Shown piece after piece: positions 56,560 through 64,000 of a DNA stretch of 64,000 nt. The translations under genes and the position numbers were made by a program. Where the stretch lies: the NCBI GenBank assembly GCA_025504975.1, contig JANUWI010000002.1, forward strand, positions 62,001 through 126,000, given 5' to 3'. The notes under the pieces are model-generated. The model saw nothing but the letters and a program-made list of their open reading frames with translations. It had not been told where the DNA came from and ran no database searches. This stretch comes from Plenodomus lindquistii (taxonomy: Eukaryota; Ascomycota; Dothideomycetes; Pleosporales; Leptosphaeriaceae). Position 1 is the first letter of the stretch, and each line of letters begins with the position of its first letter.

Positions 56560-57342
56560 ATGCCTCCCAAGAAATCCGGTACCCCATTTACCAGCGACGC
56601 AAATACAGCTGCTGGTGATGCTCCAACCGTTCGTCGCCTATTCCTATTCCTGTTTCCTATTCCTTCTCGTCCCATTTTCTCATGTCCCCAAACCAACCCA
56701 CCTACCTCTCTTCCCACCATACACACAGACTCAAAGACATATACACCAGCACACCCACAAGCGCTAACCCTCTATTGTTGTCAAAAAAAACAGCAGAAAT
56801 TCATATGGGAAGGTGCAAACGACTTGAAACTCCTGCTGCTGACTCAAGGACGCTACGTCAAGTCGGATGAGTATGAGAAGTTGGCGAGTGCGTTTGGTGG
56901 TATGTCTTCCCTTCCTTCCCTTGACCTATCTATCCCCTATACCATCCCAAGACGCCCCGCTAACCCCCACAACCCCCAAGCCGAAGCCTCAACCGGCAGC
57001 ATCCGCAACCGCATTTCCAAACTCCGCGTGCAACAGCGCAATCTATACGAGGGATTGGGTTGGGAGGTTCCGGAAGGTGGGGCGGGTCATAGTAGTAAGA
57101 AGACTGCTGGTGGTGTTGGTGGTACGCCCAAGACGCCTAAGACGCCTAAGAAGCGCGGAGCGAGTGCTGAGCAGGGTAATGAGGAGGGCACGCCGAGGAA
57201 GAAAGGGCGTGCTAAGAAGGGTGTGAAGATGGAGGTTTTGGACGAGGATGGTGGTGCGGAGGAGGAGGAGGAAAAGAAGGGGATGGGAGGTGTTAGTGTT
57301 AAGATGGAGACTGAGGTTGAGGTTGAGGATGAGGAGACTTGA
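56560..57342 (+). CDS. Small basic/acidic protein with SANT-like helix block, copy B of a tandem pair
   Basis: Three exons, 56560-56628, 56794-56899 and 56981-57342, give 178 residues. MPPKKSGTPFTS precedes QKFIWEGANDLKLLLLTQGRYV, matching the FRWTPELERKLLVLIQGR of copy A. RISKLRVQQRNLYEGLGW matches the LRVEQRRLYEEYGW of copy A. The remainder is TPKTPKTPKKR (basic) and then an acidic EVEVEDEET end, which copy A also ends with (VDEET). Intron positions correspond, so the two genes derive from a duplication about 1.3 kb apart. The first donor is GTTCGT (weak); the second is GTATGT with GCTAAC at its branch site. Function unknown. Confidence 0.8.
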   Translation: MPPKKSGTPFTSDANTAAGDAPTVRRLFLFLFPIPSRPIFSCPQTNPPTSLPTIHTDSKTYTPAHPQALTLYCCQKKQQKFIWEGANDLKLLLLTQGRYVKSDEYEKLASAFGGMSSLPSLDLSIPYTIPRRPANPHNPQAEASTGSIRNRISKLRVQQRNLYEGLGWEVPEGGAGHSSKKTAGGVGGTPKTPKTPKKRGASAEQGNEEGTPRKKGRAKKGVKMEVLDEDGGAEEEEEKKGMGGVSVKMETEVEVEDEET

Positions 57343-57778
57343 ATGCACTGGTTCACCGGGGCTCTGGCATGAGTTTGGAAATTTTTTGTTTCAAGGGACG
57401 GTTGGGATGCAGGTCCTGATTGTGGATGGGGGGAAAATTCTTGGGCTGCTTAGCTTACTGGAGAATCTTGTGTCGTAGGGCTTGCTTGCCTGGCGAGGTA
57501 GTCGGCTGGACGTTTCTCGTCAGAATTTGGCTGCCAAATTAGTCACACTGGGGAATCTCACAATCATGCCAACGTCATTGCATACATAAAGTCATGTTTG
57601 GTTTCATTCAGACCAGTGACGACTGTGACATGCCATCTGATCAAACCCTATTCATACACAATCTGGTCTTTAGGTATCTGTTCTCAACGCCAAACGCCGT
57701 GTCCTTCCATGCATGCTTTCCTCAGCGCCAATCCATGCTTGGAACATTGATCAAGTCCATTCTGCCACCCCCACCCCA
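57343..57778. other. Convergent 3' spacer
   Basis: No supported gene between copy B and UFD1. Confidence 0.5.
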
Positions 57779-58946
57779 CTATTTATCACCCTTCTTTTTG
57801 CGTAGCGTCTGACCCGCACCTTCAAAGTGTTTCGACTCTTTCTGTTCGCCGTCCTCCTCCTTGCCCTTGACGGGCTTGATCTCATATCCAAAGAACAGCT
57901 TGCCCTCTGGTAGTCTCAGCGGCTGGGGACCATTGGTGCGTCGGATTGTCGGTGGCGGGTTGGTAGACTGTCCTGCGACAGGTGTGGATGCTTGTGGTGT
58001 CGGTGCTTTGCTGCCCTTCTTGGCAAGCTTGTGTCCTGCTGTGAGGAAGTGCGACGATGCTGCCTTGGCACCGGCTGCAGCAGTCGTCGATGATGGTGCG
58101 ATGGCGGCGTAGTTGATTGCATCGGCCATGGTTCCATGCGCGTGCAGAGTTCCGCCCTTGCCTGCCATGACGCCCTTGCCACTCCGTGGTGTGCTTGTCC
58201 CGCTGGTCTTCTGTGGCTCTTGGTATCCTACTGGCGCCGCGAAATCCACCGACAGATCCGTCTCGAGCGTGCAGATGGCCTTGCTGGCATGATCGGGTCG
58301 CGTCTCCAATACTGCTATACTGTAGACATTGTCGTTGTAGGAGAATGTGAAGACGTCGCCGGTGGTGAGGCAGGAAAAGTTACGGAATGCGTTCTCCAGT
58401 ACGGCCTTGGGATCTGAGATGTCGAGGAAGGAGGGGTCTTGTGGCTGTAGCTTGATAAAGGTTCCGAGTGGCAGATCTGTCGATTTGACCTGGAGGAGGT
58501 CTCCTGGCTCCAGAAGAAGTGTCTGCATCAACTGTTGCCAGATTAGTAATGCATCTATCAAGCCATCGACCCCAACATACCCAGTATGGCAGATAGATCT
58601 TGCCCTCTTCTGCAATAAACTCCAACACACCGGCATGTGTCTTCTTGCCGTCTTGCTTGCCGTTGATAAGCTCGAATAGCATAGGATACGTAATGTGCAT
58701 GCGTGTGAGCTTGTCGAGAGCGCTGGGAGGAAGGAACACTTTGCCGCCATGGTTTGCCTCTTCACGCTCTGGGCCCGGCAGCATGGCAATGGGGTAGCAG
58801 CGGAAGTATTCATCGAAGCGTCTTGGCGCACCGCCGCGTCGGAGTTGCTGGTACATGGCCATGGGGTCGTCTTGCTCGTAGAAGTTTGGGTTGAACTGGT
58901 CGTGGTGAGTGGGCGATGGGGGAAGTGGCGGGGTGGCTCTTACCAT
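57779..58946 (-). CDS. UFD1: Ubiquitin fusion degradation protein 1 (UFD1)
   Basis: Two exons, 58946-58581 and 58531-57779, give 372 residues. The double-psi-barrel UFD1 domain is evident: FRCYPIAMLPGPEREEANHGGKVFLPPSALDKL, LEFIAEEGKIYLPYW and the second half DLLQVKSTDLPLGTFIKLQPQ. The C-terminal half is Pro/Ser-rich and ends in KLFFGYEIKPVKGK, the Npl4/Cdc48-binding region. UFD1 with Npl4 recruits the Cdc48/p97 segregase to polyubiquitinated proteins, acting downstream of E2 enzymes such as UBC1. Start 58946 (CACCATGG) is preferred; 58985 would add 13 residues. A second possibility is an in-frame 48-bp intron just after that ATG (GTAAGA...CAG), leaving MFNPNFYEQDD; RNA data would decide. Confidence 0.93.
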
Positions 58947-59275
58947 GGTGGAATCTGTTTGCGCAGGAAAGCGCGGATAGGACAAAGACTATAGGGATGA
59001 GAACACCACTTCTCTGTGACTGGGCTATCAAGGTATAAATGTGATTCCATACGTCTGAAGATGACGACGTTGTTTGGAAGGTGCTAGGTACCCATGAGTA
59101 CGGCGACCTCATTGGACCATCTGCGCGTTCGCTGCAGCATCGGAGCGGTGGAATACCGCACGGGTCAAAGCTCCATTTTCCAAATGCCAGGCAACCGTCA
59201 CCGGCGCATTGCTCGACACCGACGAAAAGGCTCATCCTAATCGCGTCGAAATCACGCGACGAATCTCCCCCGAAC
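58947..59275. promoter_or_regulatory. Short divergent promoter, UFD1 and LIN1
   Basis: Only 329 bp separate the chosen start codons of UFD1 (minus) and the LIN1-like gene (plus), so the promoters are shared or overlap. Confidence 0.6.
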
Positions 59276-60595
59276 ATGGCCAGCTCAAGCGGCACGTACA
59301 ATCCTGCTCGGCCAAAGCGCGCCGGCGAGCAATTCACACGAACCCACCATCTGGAAGGCGATGCGCCATCCTCAAAGAAACCTCGCTTCGACCCACGTAA
59401 CCCCTCCACACTCGCTCCCGATGCTGAGGAGGAAGAGGACCCCGCACTCGAAGCCGATGTGATTGGAAAGGGCGCAGGCATCAAGCGAAATGCCGTCAAT
59501 ATCGATGGCTATGATTCCGACAGTTCAACAGAGAACTTTGATGCACGCGCAGAGGCACGAACCAAGCATGACAAGCCAGCGCAAGTGGCGGACGATGACG
59601 AGGATGACGACATGTTTGGGGACGACAAGGATGACGAGCAGGATGAGGAGACGCCAAGGGACCAGACCAGGAAGAAGCAGCTACGGTTCCTGGATGCCGA
59701 TGAGATTGAGGGGCAGGAAGCAAATAGCAAGGCTGGCGGCCATGTCGCAGTAGACTTCACAAAGGGTCCAAAGGATGTTACCGAGGATGTGGAGAGCAGC
59801 AGTGACGATGGCAGCGACGAAGAGCGCGACAAAGTGGACTCGGACATGGACGAGGAGCTGGGAGCTGGCAGCAAGAAACGCCACGCACCCAAGCTGGACG
59901 CCTTCAACATGAGCGCCGAGCAGGAAGAAGGACGGTTCGACGAGGCTGGCAACTTTGTGCGCAAAGCCTATGATCCAGAGGCTGCGCAAGACTCATGGCT
60001 GGAAGGCATATCGAAGAAGGACATGAAGAAGGCCAAGGAAGCCCAGGACATGAGGGACGAAGAGCGGAGGGCACGCGAGCGGGCAGAAGACGCCATCGTT
60101 ACTAGCGATGTCATGTCGAAGCTCATTGCAAACCTGGATGTCGGCGAGACGGCCATGGAAGCCCTGGTGCGATATGGCAAGGCAGCACCCAAGAAGCCAG
60201 CCAAAAGCTGGGGTAAGAAAAAGAATCAAGCGATGGAAGTTGACACAGATCCAGCCAAAGAAGCTGCTGCAGCCAAGGCAAAGGAAGCCATTGACACCAT
60301 AACTGAATGCGCCAGTCGTCTTTCTGATCGAGGCGTCGAGGACATCTATGAGCTACCCCGTGAAGCAATCATGCGCCAATACAAGCGCGAGACTGGTGAA
60401 GACTGGAAGAACCCCAACCCAGAACCAGTAATGTGGGAATTTCATTGGCTCGCAGCACCAGAAGGCGAGATCAACGGTCCCTACGATCAACCCACGATGC
60501 AAGCGTGGGAGACTGCAGGCCAATTCGCAGCCGGCGCTGAGTTCCGCCGCGTTGGAGAGACGGAATGGTCACGACTGCTCGACTTTGAAGACTGA
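59276..60595 (+). CDS. LIN1: GYF-domain protein, LIN1/CD2BP2 (U5 snRNP, Snu40 type)
   Basis: A single exon encodes 439 residues. Start 59276 (GAACATGGCC) is preferred over the in-frame ATG at 59081, whose 65 extra residues are unlike the family. The protein is very acidic in the middle (DDDEDDDMFGDDKDDEQDEE) and contains the conserved FVRKAYDPEAAQDSWLEGI block of LIN1/CD2BP2. The C-terminal GYF domain (about 386-439) runs WEFHWLAAPEGEINGPYDQPTM, with GPY in place of the common GPF. CD2BP2/Snu40/Lin1 associates with the U5 snRNP, binding Prp6 and Dib1-type partners, and is shed before spliceosome activation. Assignment is strong on domain order and length. Confidence 0.9.
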   Translation: MASSSGTYNPARPKRAGEQFTRTHHLEGDAPSSKKPRFDPRNPSTLAPDAEEEEDPALEADVIGKGAGIKRNAVNIDGYDSDSSTENFDARAEARTKHDKPAQVADDDEDDDMFGDDKDDEQDEETPRDQTRKKQLRFLDADEIEGQEANSKAGGHVAVDFTKGPKDVTEDVESSSDDGSDEERDKVDSDMDEELGAGSKKRHAPKLDAFNMSAEQEEGRFDEAGNFVRKAYDPEAAQDSWLEGISKKDMKKAKEAQDMRDEERRARERAEDAIVTSDVMSKLIANLDVGETAMEALVRYGKAAPKKPAKSWGKKKNQAMEVDTDPAKEAAAAKAKEAIDTITECASRLSDRGVEDIYELPREAIMRQYKRETGEDWKNPNPEPVMWEFHWLAAPEGEINGPYDQPTMQAWETAGQFAAGAEFRRVGETEWSRLLDFED

Positions 60596-62481
60596 ACAGG
60601 CACACTACAAACGAAGCATTCACGACGACTAATTACAAACACCCACCGGCCTCACGCATATCGACTACGGAAGGCGTGGCTATAATTTGATTGACTCCCA
60701 ATGACAAGGTCGAGGTCACATGACGGGCCATGCAATGCGGCTAAGCGATCCTGCGACGACTATCTCGCAACGCGCAGCCGGTCGGAAAGGGACCAAACGC
60801 GGGAAGCCGTCGCCATTGCTGGTAGCGGCTTCGATGACAGGCCGTCAAGCCTAGCTTGCCGAATGAGAGGTGGCATCCACTGCGAGGGACGTTGTGGAAC
60901 AATGTCGTGGCTTCGCCGTGTCTTCTTGCAGCCGCTCGTGCAGCTGTTGAGAGACGCGACGTGGAGGGAGCCGACGATGGGAGTGGACTGAACGTGCAGC
61001 TACCCGTGTGCATAGCGTATATATGTATTAGGTTACGAGGAATATGAAAAAGCAGCCTCACTTGAGCTGACTGACGCCTTTGCCTTGCAGTAAAAGTGAT
61101 GGTGTGGTGGCGACGGCGGTTGGGCAGCTGATGCCAGGCCATGTCTCGTGCTGACCAGGGGCAAATGTGTCATGGGCCGCGACGCTTCATCAGTCTAGTA
61201 GTCATGGAATCGGAACCATTTACTCATGTCTACAAGCACATTCTACACGCCATAGATGTGTTGTTGCGGCCAGAGTGACAAGTGCAGAGCCGGCAAGTCA
61301 GTCAGTCAGCCAATGTCGCGCCAGGGCCCCTTGGCCTGGCCGTCCACGGTTGATTACTGTATACAGGGGAGCTAACGCTACGCTCCGGCCCGTCCAAGAG
61401 CATGTGTGGTACGCTTGAAGATTCGGGCCTTCTCTTGCTTCTTCGTTGGAGTGCAGGAAGGAAGGAAGGAACGAAGGCTTGCAGCATCCGTGAGCCGAGA
61501 AGTTGTATGCAGAGTGCACAGTAGAGTCTCGTCCCGTCTTGTCTGGTGTTGGGGGCTATGTATATATCCAAGACACGCAGATGCAGCATCTATGCACCCA
61601 CTACTAGGTGTACGGTAGGCATGTGTCTCCTGGGTACATGAACCTTGAGGATGCAGTGCTCGAGGGCGTTATTGGAAGCATTACGGCGACAGCCAATGAC
61701 GCGGCAGCGCATGCCTCTGTCCTCGGCCATGTTCTGCGTGACTCGCCCGCTTCCGCGTGCCATCTGGTGCAGTCTCGGGCGGCGACAGGCGTGTCTGAGT
61801 GCTGCCAGCCTGCCAGCTGCTGTCTTGCTGTCTGTTAGCCTGGTGCAGCCCGTCTCCCCGCGCTTGACCACACTCAGCCGTGCGCTTCTCCCAGGGTTGG
61901 TCGTTTGATCTTGTGGGTTTCTGGCATCCCTCCATCTACTCTACTCTACTCTGCTCTGCTCTACTCTGCTCTACTCTGCTCTACTCTGCTCTACTCTGTT
62001 CTGTCCCTCATCTTAGCAAAGCGACTACGTAAACCCACGGTTGACCTGCCCCTCTGACGTCTTACATAGCGACTTTGGCCAGGGCTAGCCCGCGCACGCG
62101 TGCTCACTGGTGCTCATCTCATTAGACTACCGCCGGCACCCAGGGCGAAAGGAGAAACGAGGTCGACGGGGGACCCGCCAGACCCTAGAATAGTGCAAAA
62201 CATACGCCCGCCGACCTGGACACACGGCCATCCGCGCCCCTTTTTCTGCGCCTTTGCCCGTCCTGCCCTCCTGACCGCGACGGCCGCTGTTGGTTCATGT
62301 TGGCTGCGCTTTGAGCTTGCAATCAAACGGCGCGAGCTTGGGTCCTTCCGCTGTAGCTGTTGCTTGGCGCCGCCCCCGACGTCTTTTTCCTCAGTCACCG
62401 TCTGCCAACCTCCGACCTCAGTGCTCACCCCCCCCCCAGAGTCACGGTTCCCCCTCTCCGCGTCCTCGCCCCTCAGCAGCC
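60596..62481. other. Long intergenic region and 5' leader of the RRM gene
   Basis: No supported gene over about 1.9 kb. It contains a (CTCTA/CTCTG)n pentamer repeat at 61935-62003 and a C11 run before the RRM gene start. The opposite-strand frames here are GC-biased shadows. Confidence 0.5.
61935..62003. repeat. TCTAC/TCTGC pentanucleotide repeat
   Basis: About fourteen tandem five-base units alternate TCTAC and TCTGC, read directly. Confidence 0.9.
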
Positions 62482-64000
62482 ATGTACCAGGGCTACGACC
62501 AGTCGACGTCGCGGTCGCCGGGCTCCCACCGCAACCCGCCGCAGCAGGCCAGCACGCTGCACCGCATGCCCTCGCGCCAGTTCGACCAGGCCTACGCCCA
62601 GCAGCCGGGCCTGTACACGCGCCCCTACGACGACCAGGAGCCGCGCAGCTTCGAGCGCCTCAACCAGACCATGCACGCCGGCGGCGGCGGCGGCGGCTAT
62701 GGCTACGACATGGGCAGCCAGGGCGGCTGGAACACGAATGCCTTTGCGCAGAACGGCCTGGGGTCGCTCGGAGGTGCCGCCGCTGCCCGCATCAAGTCGC
62801 AGCAGCAGCGCGGAGGAGGACGCAGCGCGCTCCCGTCGGTAAGAGACACACCACACGGCCATGCCCGCCCACACTCGTACAGGCTGCAGACACTGACAGA
62901 GACTGCTCTAGGCATGGATGGACCAGCCGCAGCAGGGCCTCCCCAGCTTTGCCCTCCCCAGCCTCAGCAACACCAACCTCAATGCCATGCAGAACACGAG
63001 CTACGGCCACGACGTCGACGACGAGCTCATCCCCACGGCCATTGTCATCAAGAACATTCCCTTTGCCGTCAAGAAGGAGCAGCTCGTCCAGCTCATGACG
63101 GACCTGCGCCTGCCGCTGCCCTACGCCTTCAACTACCACTTTGACAACGGCGTCTTCCGGGGCCTGGCCTTTGCAAACTTTACCACGGCCGACGAGACGG
63201 CCGCCGTCATCGAGTCGATGAACCACTTTGAGCTCAACGGGAGGAAGCTCCGCGTCGAGTACAAGAAGATGCTGCCGCTGGCCGAACGCGAGCGCATCGA
63301 GCGAGAAAAGCGTGAGCGCAGAGGCCAGCTCGAGGAGCAGCACCGGCCGCTGGGTGGCGGACTCCAGTCGCAGCCGTCATTCGGCTCTCTCGCCTCGCAC
63401 ATTCCCGCCACCTCGCCATCGCCAGTCTCTGCTATGCGAGGCGGTGCCAAAGCTGTTGGTACGTGTCCAGTCAGTCTATACCATCACATGGCCTCAACTA
63501 ACAACCGTAGATGTCGATCTCAATGATCCCCAGGTCCTCCAATATTACTCACAACTGCTCCTCTTCAAGGAGACCCCTGAGCGGGACAGCATGACCTTCC
63601 CCTCCACCCTGGCGCCCCTTCAGCGCCGTATGATACACACTCTGGCCCACCAGCTGGGTCTTGCCCACGTCTCCAAAGGCACTGGCGAATCCCGTCAAGT
63701 GCACATTTTCAAGGTGAACGACAGCCAGGGCCTCAGCCCACCCATGCCTCAGATGCCCTCCAATCACATGGAGCAGCCTCGCCGCAACCTGAACCGCGCC
63801 GCCACAACAGACTTCAGCGATGTCCGCGCTGAAGGTGGGTTCTATGGTGGATTCAACAGGCAGCCATCTGGTCTGCTCGGATTCCCCGACTCCCCTGGTG
63901 GTCTCAATGCGGTGCCCAATCTCCGTGGCGCCAAGTCCTATGCTGATCTCCGCTCATATACTCCCTCGCCTGCACCTTCAACTGCGAGCCATCCTGTCGG
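62482..64000 (+). CDS. PIN4: RRM plus R3H RNA-binding protein (PIN4/Cip1 type), 3' part beyond the window
   Basis: Exons 62482-62838, 62912-63458 and 63511 to the window end are joined in frame; at least 346 residues are present. The N-terminal region is Gln/Gly/Pro-rich. The RRM runs from AIVIKNIPFAVKKEQLVQLM (RNP2, about 161) to RGLAFANFTTADE (RNP1) and LRVEYKKMLP. An R3H-like helix-turn segment follows in exon 3: PLQRRMIHTLAHQLGLAHVS, with SRQVHIFK. RRM plus R3H in this order is the Pin4/S. pombe Cip1-Cip2 family, which regulates stress-responsive and cell-cycle mRNAs and, in yeast Pin4, interacts with the FHA domain of Rad53. The gene is truncated only by the window edge. Intron 2 has a CTAAC branch site. 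Confidence 0.9.

Noticed and set aside
1..64000. tRNA or rRNA genes
   Set aside because: Scanning by eye for tRNA B-box (GGTTCGANNCC-like) and conserved rRNA words found none; a covariance search was not possible.

Overview
The window looks like nuclear DNA of a filamentous ascomycete, most likely a Dothideomycete. The genes are intron-poor, with 45-100 bp introns that have GTNNGT donors, CTAAC/CTGAC-type branch sites and YAG acceptors. Intergenic DNA is long, a STE3-type pheromone receptor and a HET-domain gene are present, and the conserved genes have clear yeast or fission-yeast counterparts. The species assignment is inference. I reassembled exon structures by hand; every multi-exon model below closes in frame.

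Layout. Left arm (0-13 kb): a UBC1/E2-25K-type ubiquitin-conjugating enzyme with a UBA domain; a secreted protein made of two tandem copies of an unrecognised domain; an 83-residue secreted 8-cysteine protein; then gene-poor DNA with a zinc-knuckle protein, an orphan gene and several simple repeats. 13.3-18.4 kb: three co-oriented minus-strand genes (type-B carboxylesterase, SDR oxidoreductase, ACS-family MFS transporter) that could form a small catabolic cluster. 20.3-21.1 kb: a divergent AA9 lytic polysaccharide monooxygenase.

23.7-26.5 kb is the most unusual part. It is a degenerate ~180-bp satellite. Each unit carries a pair of TGGCGGT words whose starts lie 21 bp apart (14-bp spacer) in almost every copy. 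Units run forward to about 25.0 kb and inverted after that, and the last three units gain a second, opposed pair at a constant 51-bp offset. It is followed by decayed, partly duplicated coding scraps.

Right arm (28-64 kb) is gene-dense: a secreted kelch protein, a one-TM orphan, a GNAT acetyltransferase, a large orphan gene interrupted by one in-frame TAA, an FHA-domain protein kinase, RPL41 (25 residues, with an intron before its last codons), the STE3 receptor, a membrane/coiled-coil protein, an HSL-type hydrolase, a HET-domain gene with an apparent frameshift, a YPK9-type P5B ATPase, two tandem paralogous small basic/acidic proteins, UFD1, a LIN1/CD2BP2 GYF protein and the 5' part of a PIN4/Cip1-type RRM-R3H protein that runs off the right edge.

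Themes: ubiquitin and proteostasis (UBC1, UFD1), DNA-damage or cell-cycle signalling (FHA kinase, PIN4-like), mating and self-recognition (STE3, HET), and secreted or plant-facing functions (AA9, kelch, cysteine-rich protein, esterase). No tRNA, rRNA, CRISPR or intact transposon was recognised.
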